The notes below the pieces were generated by a model, which searched no databases, was not told the origin of the DNA, and saw only the letters and a program-made list of their open reading frames with translations. The translations under genes were made by a program, and so were the position numbers. Shown piece by piece: positions 50,796 through 64,000 of a stretch of DNA of 64,000 bases. Location: contig CM063498.1 of assembly GCA_032207245.1 (NCBI GenBank), positions 53,317,669-53,381,668 of the forward strand. The letters run 5' to 3'. Within the stretch, counting starts at the first letter, position 1. Each line of letters starts with the position of its first letter. The DNA comes from Pardosa pseudoannulata (Eukaryota; Arthropoda; Arachnida; Araneae; Lycosidae).

Positions 50796-51281
50796 CTATC
50801 GTATCTGAAACAAATATCCAAGTTAATTATACAGTTATACATATAAGTAATGGGACATTTGTCCCATCACAAAGGGAAGAGTATCCACATTTGATTGAAA
50901 GTAGTAAATTAAAAGGTAGCCGAATGAAAAAACAAGGAATTTTGGAAAGAAAATTGTAGATTATTGTAGCATCACCTCCCGAAGTCTACTGGTGGAAAAT
51001 AACACAGAATTATAGATATCTGAATCAGGCAATCAAAGTTTTAAGGGATAAACACCTGATGGCGTAGAGAAAACAAAATAATTTTATAAAGAGTTGTATA
51101 AGAAGCATTGATTGAAGCCGGAATTAATTTTGGTGTTTTCGAAATTGAAAATTTTATAAAAAGAACAAAATAGTTTCGCCAAATTTTGACATTAAAGGAT
51201 AGAAGTACCCCAAAAATAATTTTAGATAGACTTACACTTACGTTGGTTAGTTTTATAGGTTAAAATATCATTACACACACG
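50796..51281. other. Spacer with a weak open frame
   Basis: Just after the array a frame stays open to 50959 and is somewhat richer in charged residues than its surroundings. I recognise no family and no splice sites, and do not call it as a gene. Confidence 0.35.
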
Positions 51282-51866
<585 letters not shown>

Positions 51867-51871
<5 letters not shown>

Positions 51872-52244
51872 TCGTAGATAGATGATGGACAGTTACTAAG
51901 TAGGCGACTAAGGTTACAAGTTAAGTGTCAAAAAATCGTTTCCCGTTATTTTAATTTATTAGTAATTTTTAAGCGGAGTTGTCTTTCAATATTAGCTCAT
52001 ACAAATAGAGCTATGATAAAAGGTATCCTATTCATAACGTTAGAGTTACCGACTTAGTCCAAAATATCCCTAGACCCTTAGCGATAGGATGGACATTGTA
52101 GAGTGTTTATTTAATATGTATTTACTTTAAGGCTAAACATTCTTGGTTATTTTGAATTTGTACTAAAGACAAAATGTCGAAATTTTATCGCTAATCGTTT
52201 ATCAGTTAGGTTTGTCAGCTGTAACGTACATTGCCGCTGCCAGG
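51867..52244. other. Unique sequence, nothing recognised
   Basis: Less AT-rich than average; no coding homology seen. Confidence 0.4.
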
Positions 52245-52600
52245 TTTTAACAACCTTAGGAGAAGGAGTTCTACCACTCAACATCGCCAATGTGCAATCC
52301 AGTAAAATTCTCGAAAAGTCCCCATTATCTCGCAGTTAACACAACCTTCTAACTAAACATTGAAAATTTACTGACATGCCCGTATTTAAACCTTAGCAGA
52401 AGGAGTCCTACCACTCAACATCGCCCACGTGCAATCCAGAAATATTCTAGAAAAAAATCTAAGTCCCTATTAAGAGGCCGTTCCGAAAACATTCTAACTA
52501 AACTTTGAAAATTCATTGACCTTCCCGTATTTCAACCTTAGCAGAAGAAACTCTACCACTCAATATCGTTCACGTGTAATCCTGCCAATTCCCGATTACA
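52245..52600. repeat. ~137-146-bp tandem array, ~2.5-3 copies
   Basis: 'aaccttagcagaaggagtcc' or variants start at about 52252, 52389 and 52535, each followed by 'taccactcaacatcg', 'cacgtgcaatccag' and, in the first two, 'ttctaactaaac.ttgaaaat'. GC content is above background. Confidence 0.85.
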
Positions 52601-54030
52601 GGGATGATCACGCCCCTTTCGGGACGTCACTTCTAGACACGCTCACTTCCCGTCTTATGACTTCCGCTTCTACCACGTACCTGCTTAATACTGGCAAAAA
52701 TAAAAAGTGAAAGTGCACCATTAAATATTATACCATTCCTATATAGAAATGTGCAATCTAAGGGAACTAATCAATTTTAGCTATGCGAGATACATACGCT
52801 ACATACTACGAACGTAAAGATGAAAACAATCAAAATGCCAAAATACTCTCGCGAATGCCCAAATTTGATAATTAAACCATCAAACTTATATTTATTTTAA
52901 GAATTCAAAAAATTTTTAAAACTCTCAATCAGTTAAGGTCAAACTGAATATTACTGTCGAAAACTCAGCGACGAAACTTTTCGCGATTACATATTTTGAT
53001 TTTCTTCGTTGAAAAAAGTGTTACATTTGTTTAAAATTACCCTTTATAGTATGTATAGTCTGCTTTTTAACTAATTTGAACTATCATGTTTTTGTCCAAC
53101 AACAAGTAAAAAAAAATTTAGTGTAATTTCCCTTGCGGTGTACCAATATCATTTAATAAACTAATCTTGTAAAAAATGTAAATCTACCACACTATTTAAA
53201 ATAATGAACGAAAGATTAAAAAACAACTCCGAAAAAAGAAACAAACTTTAAAAGAGTGATTAATGGTCCAAAGGATCTCGAAAAACAGAATTGTAATGCA
53301 TGAAATGCTGGATTTCAGCATCATCACATTATTGGTAATCGTCCTTTTTTTTCGAAGAAATTCGATTTTCAAGAAGAGAATCTTAATGCTTATTTTTGTA
53401 CTTTCTTAGAAACTTAACGCTGAAACAAAACAAAAACAACTCCTTGAATTATAAACTCGATTAAATAATGTATTTATAGAAAGAAAAGTAATTTTTTCGT
53501 TTAATCATATTTCTGGCTTATAGTTTTACAAAACAATGGACACAGAATATTAGTTTAAAATCTTATGTCCATTAAAAGCATTCCGAGTTAATCCAAGCAT
53601 GAATTTAGGAACTTTGTCTCATCTGCAAATTACAACAGTGCGTTTTACTTTAAACAAATATTAAAGAAGAAAAAAAATATTTGAAAAGGAAAAAGAACTG
53701 ATACTTTCAATTAATCAGAAATAAGCAAATAGTAATAAATTAAGAAGATATAATTAATATGTTTCCTTTTCACTTTACAAAAATAATACTAAATACAAAG
53801 GGAAAATTTTATTCATAGAGGTAAATATTTAACTATGATAAATTTTGATTTTTTAAAATTATATTTTATTCAAATGTGATATTAACTAAAAATGTCATTG
53901 AATTCAACAAAATAAGTTTAATATTAAATTTTTATCTGATGGATCAATCTGTAAGCCTTTTAATTATTTTTAGATAGGAAAATTATAAATGCACATTTTT
54001 GTCACTCTATAAATTGAAGCTCAAATAATA
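52601..54030. other. Mostly AT-rich sequence, nothing recognised
   Basis: 52601-52700 is GC-richer (a continuation of the array's composition). No gene supported. Confidence 0.4.
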
Positions 54031-54519
<489 letters not shown>

Positions 54520-54725
54520 GTTCACAGATATGATGAAGATGATATGTACAGTGAATTTTTGACCGTTACAGGAATCGGCTAATTTCCTAATTGTCACTGC
54601 TACGAGTAACCAGGTACGGAGAAGAAAAAGGGGGATGGGAGGACAATCTTAGTCGCTCTCCAGACGCTATCAGCCGATGAGTTCACTGGATTGGTCCAAA
54701 AATCCTCCTGGGCCATAAAATCCGG

Positions 54726-54891
54726 TTATTTTATATCGTCGCGTCTGCTCTCAAACATCTTTCTCAACTTATTGGACACCTGGTTGATGACGTGGTCAGG
54801 AACCGCTTTGTAGAACTCTAGGCGGACAGGTGCAAGCCAGTTTCCAAGGGAAGTTTGCAGTAATATGGAGCAATTTCGACGATCTATCGGA
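54726..54891 (-). pseudogene. Possible transposase C-terminal fragment
   Basis: On the minus strand about 55 codons are open and end in TAA at 54726-54728. The end reads with a Trp-Leu-Ala-Pro segment, then AVPDHVINQVSNKLRKMFES. The pattern of a helix beginning Ile/Val-Pro, then Arg-rich, just before the stop resembles the C-terminal end of Tc1/mariner-like transposases. There is no catalytic region upstream, no terminal repeat found, and the similarity is only at pattern level. The surrounding 54530-55000 has higher GC than background, compatible with an old coding remnant. Confidence 0.25.
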
Positions 54892-55009
54892 CATCATTAA
54901 TCAATGTCTCTGGTCAACCTTTGTAGAACAAGGGATGAAAATATTGCTGCTTCACTTACAATATAGAGGGTTTCTTGTCATGACAGACTATTTCTTCGGG
55001 ATGTGATTG

Positions 55010-55183
55010 GCCGAACAATGTCCGAATGGTTAGGGTGCTGGCCTTTGGTACCGGAGTTCGTGGGTTCGAATCCCACTGTGGCATGGATGTTCGTAGCCGT
55101 TCGGAATCGGCTTTAAGCAGTAGGTCCCGGTCTCATTAGCCCTCGTGTTGCAAAATGTAGACTGTAGTGCTCCAAACCAAACC
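55010..55183 (+). mobile_element. tRNA-derived SINE, copy 5
   Basis: Head 'ccgaacaatgtccgaatggt', B-box GGTTCGAATCC, body 'taggtcccggtctcattag' and 'ccctcgtgttgcaaaa', 3' end 'ccaaaccaaacc'. The flanks 'tcgggatgtgatt' and 'tcgggttgccatt' may be a worn duplication. Confidence 0.9.
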
Positions 55184-55428
55184 AATCGGGTTGCCATTAA
55201 AACCTACACTGCATCCTAATAAAATTCTCAGAGAGAATGATTGAGATGACTCTCGCTGTTAACAATCCTCTATTCAGCATCCTATTCTGCTCGAAACAAC
55301 GTCCTGTCGCAAGGTAAAGAGGATATCAGTTCAAGTGGTTCAAAGGACACGTTTACTATTTCTACCAGATGCCGTTTTTTTTCACGGAAGTAGATAAGTC
55401 TGTAACTGGGAATTTAATGAAAATTCGT

Positions 55429-55430
<2 letters not shown>

Positions 55431-55491
<61 letters not shown>
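55431..55491. repeat. (TA)n microsatellite
   Basis: About 58 bp of pure TA. Confidence 0.95.
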
Positions 55492-55493
<2 letters not shown>

Positions 55494-55586
55494 GATATTT
55501 TTATCCTAAATATTAACCAACGTAATTATGTCCATCTTGAAATAATGTTCGGGCCATTTTAATCTTTCCTGGTATCATTTTCTTGT

Positions 55587-55754
55587 TTGGGTTGGAGTGC
55601 TACGGTCTACTTTTTGCTACACGATTGCTAATGAGACCGGAACCTACAGCTTTAAGCCGATTCTGAACGGCTACAAATATCAATGCCACTATGGAATTCG
55701 AACCTACGAACTCCGGTACCGAAAGCCAGCACCCTAACCAATCAGCCATCTTTC
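55587..55754 (-). mobile_element. tRNA-derived SINE, copy 6, with target-site duplication
   Basis: Minus-strand copy. The flanks are GGTATCATTTTCTTGT (55571-55586) and GGTATAATTTTCTTGT (55755-55770): a 16-bp duplication with one mismatch. Body complement 'gctaatgagaccggaacc'; B-box region 'ggaattcgaacc'. Confidence 0.92.
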
Positions 55755-55770
55755 GGTATAATTTTCTTGT

Positions 55771-57740
55771 AACCTTAGTGAATGTCTTTTTTTTCTTCCG
55801 GTTTCATAAGTAACTAAAAATGGGTCCCCACACTTGAACTACGCCTTTGGCGTCAGCTACGTTTTTTTCTAATGAAACTATGATTGGTTGGAAAGACAAC
55901 TATTTACCCACGATGTATAGGTTTTGTGGACAGTTGTTCGTGAGGGTAGTTGGCTCAATAAACTATGTCAATTTCATCAAAACACTTCATTGTCACGGGC
56001 TATTCTTAAGTCACATTAATATCGCATAATAAAAACACCTCAAACATATACAAAACTATTTCAAAATACTAAATAAATGTATCAAATACAATTATCGAAC
56101 ATATTAACATGTTAAAATCAGTACATAGTACTGACATAAAATTACAGTTATGAATCTGATAGTAAATTTAGAAAACTTAGTAATTATTTGCATTCATGTA
56201 ATTATTGCTATTATTATTTTTAAATATCATATATTATAAAACCCTATTTACAAGGAAATGCAGATTCCTTACAATCTAAACAATAATAAACCGTAGAACT
56301 TGCAATAAAAAATAAAAATTATTTAGACTTCATTCTTGTTTAACATTATATTTGAGGTTATTTATATTGACTTGGAGTTGTCATCAACATCTGCTACACA
56401 TTTCTTTCACTCAGTTGGCATCAGTAGTAGATATACCCCGAGAAAATTTATTTTTCCTAGTAAGAAAGAAATCCCGTTATTTAAGTCATATGTCAAACGA
56501 ATTATTATGTACAGTGATAATTATTGAATAAAATAGGCCAAATTTATTTCATAACAAATAATTTTTTATGAAAGAAACGGCCACTGTTAACCGTTAGAAT
56601 ACTTTGGAAACATTGATTTAATAATTTTTATAATCTTTAAACAAATTAACAGATACCTGATATTACAGACAGTTTTTAAAATTCAGAATCAATAAAAGAA
56701 CTGTTAAATAACAGCAGAATAATGCCAGATACTCGAGCAATTTTCCCTGGAATAACTTATTGTTACATCATAGTTATAGAAAAGTTTTTAACGCATAACT
56801 TATATTTATTTCTTAGAATTGCTTTGAAAAATTATTTATCCAAATTCTGGCCTGTTAGACGTCTCTTATTGAAATTTTCCAATGAAATATTTTCTTTCAC
56901 CTTTTCAAACGAAAGTGGCAAACACCACGATATAAAATGATAAAAAATAAAATTTCTCATTCAGTTTTCAGGAAATAAAAATATTATTAGCTCTACTTAT
57001 AATGGTATTCCAGTTCATATGTTAAAAATCACCTTTCATTGGCCAATCAGTGAAGAAATTCTGACTGTTTTGTAAAAAAAGTTGTCTAAATTACATTAAA
57101 ACATATTGCTTTGTTTAAGAACTTCTTTTAAAAGGATTGTTGAACACATCACAGGGTAAAAGACGTAGGCATAGAATAGCACTGTGGCACCAAAGAGCAG
57201 TACCACATATCCATGGTAGTAATTTGTCAGATATTGAGGATATCAGTTAAATCATGGCACAACAAATTTATAAAATTGTAGCAGAAAATTGTTATTATTA
57301 TTTGTTTAAATAATTTTTAAAAGCCAAAAACTGTGATTAAAACGAATCAAACTCAAATTAGTATTCAAAATTCAGAACGAGGCAACAATGTCTGTGATAT
57401 CATATTGGAGTAGATTTAATAAACAGTTTTAGCTCTCAGCATTTTAAAAAATACTCCAAGATCACAGCTAACTTTATTCTGCGATCAGCATTCCCTACTA
57501 GATCGTGAGCAAAACTAATGGATGTAGTAATTTGGTGACATTCTTGCAAATGGTTTTTGTTTTGATTTCAACTGGAAGATTAAATTATATATGAAAATTT
57601 CGACTGTTTTCATATTACTTTGTTTGAATACTTTGTTCTAGAAGTTCAAGATATTTTTTTGATAAGATATACTGAGTTCCTTTAATGGTAGATTTATTTC
57701 TTTGCTCTAATATATTGCACTCTATTGTAAAGACTCCCCT
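55771..57740. other. AT-rich sequence, nothing recognised
   Basis: Several 60-70-codon open frames (for example 56722-56940) lack recognisable domains, conserved repeats or splice context, and are not called. Confidence 0.4.
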
Positions 57741-58330
57741 TTGTCCAGAACTTAACGACCGGAATGAGCTGATTTGAAACCTATTGTTCAGACCGGCTAC
57801 AATAGCACGGCGACACAGTGTCTGGGATGGTGACAGTTTAGTTTAATAGGTGTTACGCCCTCATCGGTTGCTAGTAATGACCCAAGGATGATAGCTGTAG
57901 AAGCCTCAATAGGGAGAACCAATGAATGAGCTAAAAATGAATTCAGCTAAAAAAAACTAGCTGTAACCTTAGCTGGAGTTCCCAGGTAACTGGAATCGTA
58001 ACTGACCAAAATACAGTTGGTGGGACCGTAACTCACCCCAGGTATAAAAAGCCTAGAAATTTTCGACTCGGGGCTTTTCGAAATTTTTTACGTAAGTGCT
58101 TTGACTTCTTGGAGGCTTTCGAGTCTTTGACCAGAGCCGGCTTTCTAGTGTTTAATTTCGCGAGATTCGTAAAGTCCTCTCATATAGGGAGCTGCAGAGT
58201 CTCGGATACCGAACGGGGATAAATTAGGTTTGCATTACATCCTGGAAAAGCGTCCCCAATTGTGTGAGATTATTTAATCCCTTTTTTTCGACTGTGATTG
58301 TCGTGGTGATGTTATGCAGGCGACAATTCT
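57741..58330 (+). promoter_or_regulatory. LTR-like or promoter segment with TATA box
   Basis: A block of about 590 bp with clearly higher GC than its flanks. It contains TATAAAAA at 58043-58050, then a long mixed leader, and ends near 'gttatgcaggcgaca' (58326). A start at 'tgtccagaactt' (57754) and an end in ...aca would give a TG/CA-bounded ~575-bp unit of LTR size. The supposed flanking 5-bp repeats do not match and no primer-binding site or polyprotein follows. A solo LTR or an isolated Pol II promoter are both possible. Confidence 0.35.
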
Positions 58331-59044
58331 TTGCATTTCGACTTGTTTTGGGAGATTAAAATACCCTTGTATACAGCCGTATTTACTCAAGAAATAAAGG
58401 TGATGTCCCATTTTATCGTGACTGTGATCCTTCTTCACGCTTCCTCTCCACTCGAGAATATTGAAATCTTCCCACTATATATAAATATTGCGAAAATTGC
58501 AGCGCCATCTATTTGGAGGTTTTGTTAATATTTCGAAACTTCTGTATAACATTTTTACAACTTATACGAGAAACATACATCCAGAGAATAGCTTCAGTCT
58601 CCTATATATATATTTACTTACATTTTTTTAAATCATGGACATTTTTGATGGAGCCCTATACATAACAAAAAAACTATAATACTTCTAAGCTCATATTTCT
58701 ACACTATTACTTACTATTTTTTTAGTAATTCAAATAATAAAATTTTCAATATAAATTTATATAACAAAATTATCTTGGTATATCTTCTTAGTTTTAATAA
58801 GCTAAAAATTTGGAAAATTATATATATTTACTTTCTATTAACATTAGATTGTTTACAAAGTAATGTTTTTTATATTTTAATTTTTATTTTTACAAAATAA
58901 TGCAAACAGCTGTTTAGAACGCATGATATTTTCTCCTTTCAAAAATTTCAAAATAAATTAATTATAAATTAGTATTTGTGATGCATAACACTGACCATAA
59001 ATTTAATTTAATAGTATATAGCTTATAACACATATATCTTAATT
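58331..59044. other. AT-rich sequence, nothing recognised
   Basis: No supported feature; the 65-codon frame at 58331 has no recognisable domain. Confidence 0.4.
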
Positions 59045-59057
59045 TCGATTTGAATGT

Positions 59058-59229
59058 TTTGGTTTAGAGTGTAACGGTCTATTTTTTGCAACACTAAGGC
59101 TGATGAGAGTGTGAACTACAACTTAACGCCGATTCCGAACGTCTACGAATATCCATGTCACAGTAGGATTCGAAATCACGAACTGTGGTACCGAAAGCCA
59201 GCACCTTAACCAATCGCCCGTCAGTCTGC
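59058..59229 (-). mobile_element. tRNA-derived SINE, copy 7, with perfect target-site duplication
   Basis: Minus-strand copy bounded by TCGATTTGAATGT (59045-59057 and 59230-59242), 13 bp, no mismatch. The element itself is more diverged than the others ('ggattcgaaatc' for the B-box), so this insertion is older. Confidence 0.9.
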
Positions 59230-59369
59230 TCGATTTGAATGTAAATACATTTTATATTTATACCTTCATTATATCAACGTCATAATACGTATTGATCTTA
59301 CCAGGAAGTTTAAAATGAATTTGCATCACGAGTCATCATTTTATATTTAATTTTTTTGCAGTTAAAATT

Positions 59370-62300
59370 TTATTCATTCTGAAGCCTTTATTGTTAATGA
59401 TGTTTGCAACTATATTTCAGCAAAAAACTCATTTTAAATAAAGTTCTAAAACCATTTTACATTTCTTTTAATACTGTGACTTATCTGAAATTTGACGTAA
59501 TTCTCTCCTTAATGACTTTTAACTGGCGTGCCGATGACAAATTGCTTAATCATTTCTGCAAAATACACTGCGAAAAGTGTACCCTTTGAGATATAAATTA
59601 TGACATTAATAACACGAAGAAAGAAAATATTTTCCTCTTTATCGATCGGAAAACTTGACAGAATTTTAAAAAATAGCACAGGATTTGAAATTTTATTCAG
59701 GCAGTAGTGAAAGTAGTGTAAGCAACTGTAATTAAAGTAACAAAACTTATTTATTCTAAAGTTTGATTTCTTGTCAATGATTTTGGCAACAATTTTTGCA
59801 AGATATCAACAAAAATTCATTTACAAATTTCTAAAACCATGTTATATTTCTTTCAATACTGTTATTTATCTAATATTTGCAATATTTTACCCTAAAATGA
59901 CTTTTAAATTTTCCTGAAAGGACAAATTGCCTAATACTTTTGACAAAATATACTGTGAAAAAATGAACCCGGGGAGACATAAATTATGATATTAATAACA
60001 TGAAGAAAGACAGTTTTGCCCTCTTTATCGATCCCGAAACTTGACAGAATTTGAAACTATGCTATAGTTTTTAAGAGTTTATTCAGTTAATTCTTTAAGC
60101 AGTATAAATAGCAGTATTACAAACAATTGTTATATTCATCTCAAATTTCTTACTATCGAAAAATGTATTGTTATGAAGTTTAATTTCTTGCTAACGATAT
60201 TATCTAAGAAAATAAAGAAAAAAGATTATTTTTTAAAAAGTACTTAAACTATTTTATTTTCTCTTATTCTGTGATGTACCTATAATTTTCAATAATTCTC
60301 AACTTAAGGACTTCTAAATGACATATGACATGATGATAACAAATCATTTACTCGATTCCACAAAATAGACTGTGAAAAGGTTTTCTGTTGAGATATGAAT
60401 TATGACATTAATAATATGAAGAAAGACTGTTTTGCGCTCTTTATCGATCCCGAAACTTGACAGAATTTGAAATTATGGGAGTGTTTTTAAAAGTCTCTTC
60501 AGTTAATTCCGTATAAATAGCAGTTTTGCAATCAATAATATATTCATCCTAAATATCTTACAATTGAAAACTTTATTGTTATGAAGTTTGCTTTCTTGCT
60601 AACGATATTTCCTAAAAAAATAAAAAAAACATCTTTTTTTTAAAAAGTCCTTAATCTATTTTTTCTCTTATTCTGTGATGTACCTAGAACTTTCAATAAT
60701 TCTCCACTTAAGAACTTTTAAATGACATAATGACATGATGGTAACAAATTGTTTATTCGATTCCACAAAATAGACCGTGAAAAAGGTTTTCTGTTGAGAT
60801 ATGAATTATGACATTAATAATATGAAGAAAGACTGTTTTGCGCTCTTTATCGATCCCGAAACTTGACAGAATTTGAAACTATGGGATAGTTTTTAAAAGT
60901 TTATTCAGTTAATTAGGTAAGCAGTATAAATAGCAGTATTGCAATCAATTGATATATTCATGCTAAATTTCTTACAATTGAAAAATTTATTGTTATGAAG
61001 TTTGCTTTCTTGCTAACGATATTTGCTAAAAATATAAATAAAATAAAACCTCTTTTATTAAAAAGACCTTAAACTATTTTATTTTTACTTATTCTGTGAT
61101 GTACCTATAACTTTCAATAATTCTTCACTTAAGGACTTCTAAGTGACATATGACATGATGATAACAAATTGTTTACTCGATTCCACAAAATAGACTATAA
61201 AAAAGACTTTCTATTGAGACATAAATTATGACATTAATAATATGAAGAAAGAGAATTTTGCCCTCTTTATCGATCCCGAAACTTGACAGAATTTGAAACA
61301 ATGGGATTGTTTTTAAAAGTTTATTCAGTTAATTAGGTAAGCAGTATAAATAGCAGTATTGCAATCAATTGATATATTCATGCTAAATTTCTTACAATTG
61401 AAAAATTTATTGTTATGAAGTTTGCTTTCTTGCTAACGATATTTGCTAAAAATATAAAATAAAACCTCTTTTATTAAAAAGACCTTAAACTATTTTATTT
61501 TTACTTATTCTGTGATGTACCTAGAACTTTCAATAATTCTCCACTTAAGAACTTTTAAATGACATAATGACATGATGGTAACAAATTGTTTATTCGATTC
61601 CACAAAATAGACCGTGAAAAAGGTTTTCTGTTGAGATATGAATTATGACATTAATAACAGGAAGAAAGACTGTTTTGCGCTCTTTATCGATCCCGAAACT
61701 TGACAGATTTTGAAACTATGGGATAGTTTTTAAAAGTTTATTCAGTTAATTAGGTAAGCAGTATAAATAGCAGTATTGCAATCAATTGATATATTCATGC
61801 TAAACTTCTTACAATTGAAAACTTTATTGTTATGAAGTTTGCTTTCTTGCTATAGTTTTTTCCTAAAAAAATAAAAAAACATCTTTTTTAAAAAAGTCCT
61901 TAATCTATTTTTTCTCTTATTCTGTGATGTACCTATAACTTTCAATAATTCTCCACTTAAGAACTTTTAAATGACATAATGACAAGATGGTAACAAATCG
62001 TTTATTCGATTCCACAAAATAGACCGTGAAAAAGGTTTTCTGTTGAGATATGAATTATGACATTAATAACAGGAAGAAAGAAAGCTTTGTCTTCTTTATC
62101 GCTTCTGAAATTAGATGGAATTTGAAAATAAGATAATTTGTAAAAATGTATTAAATTAATTTACAGTGAATATAAATAACTGTAATGCAATCAATTTACA
62201 TGATTACAACATAACAACTCACAACTGGAAAATTATTTATTGAGAATTCTTTTTCTTGTTAACAATATTTTATGATTCATGTCAAGAAAAATCTTATTTT

Positions 62301-63203
62301 TAAAATAGTTTTTAAACCAATTTAATTCTCTCTAATTTTGTAATAAACCTAAACTTTTCTATAATTCTCTACGTAATGATTTTAAAATGAGACGCTGATA
62401 ACAAATTGTTCTTAATTTGACAAACTAGACTGTGATAAAATGTACTATTTCAGATATAAATTATACAATTTATAACATCAGGAAAACAATTTTGAACTCT
62501 TTATGAATCTAAAAACTTTAGAAAATAAGGATTACTAACAGAATTTTTAAAAATTTTACTGATTCTAGTCTGAAATCATTCTATGTAACTGTAATGTAAA
62601 TTAATTGATGTAATCTTTTAATTTTACATTTCATAGAATTGGAAACTTATTTATTCTAATGTATGCATCCTTGATGATTTTTGAAATAATTTTTGTAAGA
62701 TATAAAATAAACGCATTAAAAAATCCAGACACCATGTTTTTTTCTTCATATGCTGTCATTTATGTAAAATCTGTCTTTGATTAAAATTTATAATAACACG
62801 AAAGAAAATTTTGGCCTCTTTATCGATCCAAAAAATTTACAGAATATGAAAAAGTAGCTGAGGTTTACAAAAATTTATTTAGTCAATGCTAAAATTATTA
62901 TAAGTAGCTATAATGTAAATTAATTGAGATAGTCATATAATTTTACGTTTCTTAAATGTGTAAATTTTATTTATTCTAAATATTGTTTCCTTGCTGATTT
63001 CTGAAATAATTTTTGTAAGATATCAGCAAAAAAACACATTTAAAGAATACTGACAGCATGTTTTTTCTTTATATTCTATCATTTATTTAAAATTTGTCAT
63101 ACATCTCCTGAAATGACTTTTTTAAATGGTGTTTCGAGGTCAAATTGCCTAATCCTTTCTACAAAATAGACTGAGAAAATATGTACCCGTTGATTTATAA
63201 ATT
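59370..63203. repeat. Tandem array, ~405-420-bp unit, ~9 copies
   Basis: The landmark 'tatcgatcccgaaacttgac' recurs near 59640, 60025, 60440, 60848, 61265 and 61685, and in worn form near 62098, 62500 and 62820. Each unit also has 'attatgacattaata', 'tctgtgatgtacctataact' and 'ttccacaaaatagac'. Units at 60960-61370 and 61375-61790 are almost identical; the outer ones are diverged, as expected for unequal exchange in the centre of an array. Confidence 0.9.
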
Positions 63204-63928
63204 ACGAGTTTCATACAGAAAGTAATTTTTCCTATTTAAAAGAAAAAAAGAACTCAACTTTCATGAAGATATTTATTGGCTACAAATACAGCAATGTGTC
63301 GGCTATTTTTCAACATAGCCACAACCAGAATTGAGACAGTTGTATTGTGTCGCATCAAAATTTGTATACCTCTATCGTAGAACTCTACCGCCTGTGAATA
63401 AAACCAGCCTTCCTGTTACAGAACACCGTTCACGTCCCTTTCCGTAGAGACAGAGTTTGTTTCAATTTGGTCCTGACCGAAGATCCATTATGATGCTAAT
63501 GCATTGACTGCTGCTTGGTTTCCGGGGTAAAGTGGGAAATTGAAGTTTCATTGCCCGTGACGATCCTGTCGAAAACCTCGTAGCCGTCATCGTGATATCG
63601 TAGCAGAATTGTCAGTGAAACTCCTAAGCGTTGAATTTTGTGTTCGGGTGTCAGTTTCGACTCAGACCTGACAGAGCTGACGATGAATTTCAATTGGCGA
63701 AATGCTTTGTGCATTCAAGATCACCGACCGAAACTTGCAGGCGACGGGAGAAGGAATTGGAGTTTCCATTTCGGAACTCTACCCCGCTACTGGCACGAAT
63801 CGGGACTTGTCCTGCTGGCATATGATTAATACTTCATAGATCTGTTACATACGTGCAATTGACACGGCTAATTAAGTTTACTTTAAAGGTTAAAACATCG
63901 GGAAACTTACTTTCTGGATGCGCCTCGT
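63204..63928 (-). mobile_element. mariner transposon, deleted copy inserted in the array
   Basis: Left end ACGAGTTTCATACAGAAAGT and the right end reverse-complemented ACGAGGCGCATCCAGAAAGT, continuing 'aagtttcc': about 28-bp terminal inverted repeats. The flanks join as the array sequence 'ataaatta..cattaa', consistent with a TA target. Length is 725 bp against about 1.3 kb for complete mariners. It contains a minus-strand transposase remnant. Confidence 0.88.
63303..63860 (-). pseudogene. mariner transposase remnant, catalytically dead
   Basis: Minus-strand reading with stops and frameshifts, ending at TAG 63303-63305. The visible order is LTPEHKIQRLGVSL, YEVFDRIVTGNETSISHFTP, ETKQQSM, a KLKQTLSLRK segment, TVFCNRKAG, then (after a large deletion) EFYDRGIQ and the terminal LNSGCGYVEK. 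This is the mariner family's DD34D transposase. The first catalytic Asp (GDE in the family) is Asn, codon 63550-63552, and the second (WDRKG) is also Asn, codon 63415-63417. The third Asp lies in the deleted part. It cannot catalyse transposition. Confidence 0.85.
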
Positions 63929-64000
63929 TATACATTAAAGACGTGAAAAAAGAAAGTTTTGTTCTTTTCAGCTATCCGGATACCTGACAGAATTTTTAAC
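63929..64000. repeat. Continuation of the ~410-bp array to the window end
   Basis: 'acattaaagacgtgaaaaaa' and 'atacctgacagaattttt' align with the array unit, so the array extends beyond the window. Confidence 0.75.

Noticed and set aside
50771..50959. 62-codon open frame after the 222-bp array
   Set aside because: It begins inside the last repeat unit, lacks a recognisable domain and has no splice or promoter context.

Overview
This is a very AT-rich animal nuclear segment that is almost entirely non-coding. It has long (TA)n arrays, SINEs, mariner-, pogo- and piggyBac-type relics and a spliced receptor exon with a signal peptide. The only host protein-coding sequence I can support is the first coding exon of a natriuretic-peptide-receptor-like protein at 29245-29911. 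Its wording is closest to arthropod members of that family. An arthropod, possibly a chelicerate such as a spider, is my best inference; nothing here proves the order.

Layout. 1-2445: a region with a heat-shock-element plus TATA promoter signature, followed by a ~375-bp tandem array. 3650-12440: dispersed duplications, a 1-kb TA array, degenerate ~840-bp repeats and a compound CT/TA/CA/TG microsatellite. 13508-16680: a pogo/Tigger relic, a foldback element with two CRE palindromes, and a large rearranged inverted repeat. 16690-18720: a ~175-bp satellite-like array. 20126-27862: a SINE, a ~252-bp array split by a 2.9-kb transposon with ~815-bp terminal inverted repeats, and a 585-bp array with alternating (ABAB) higher-order structure. 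29222-29911: the receptor exon. 30121-39968: palindrome cluster, two adjacent SINEs, two copies of a dispersed repeat that both end in TA arrays, and a three-copy ~690-bp array next to a tRNA-like head. 39973-43760: two ~800-bp inverted copies of an unknown repeat enclosing a MITE that itself carries a SINE. 45027-47165: two TTAA-flanked piggyBac-type non-autonomous elements, each swollen by an internal TA array. 49905-55754: a ~222-bp array, more TA arrays, a ~140-bp array and two SINEs. 57750-58326: an LTR-like or promoter-like segment. 59058-64000: a SINE and a ~410-bp tandem array interrupted by a dead mariner.

How the parts relate. The receptor exon ends in a clean GTAAGT donor with a phase-1 break, and I cannot find the next exon. 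Much or all of 29912-64000 may therefore be its first coding intron, loaded with repeats. The strongest structural results are exact insertion boundaries: five SINE copies share one family and four have convincing target-site duplications, and two DNA transposons sit inside tandem arrays whose neighbouring units reveal the empty site. The most unusual object is the 2.9-kb element at 21568-24481, whose long terminal repeats each carry the 3' end of its own transposase gene. All motif and homology statements are by eye; no database search or alignment program was run.
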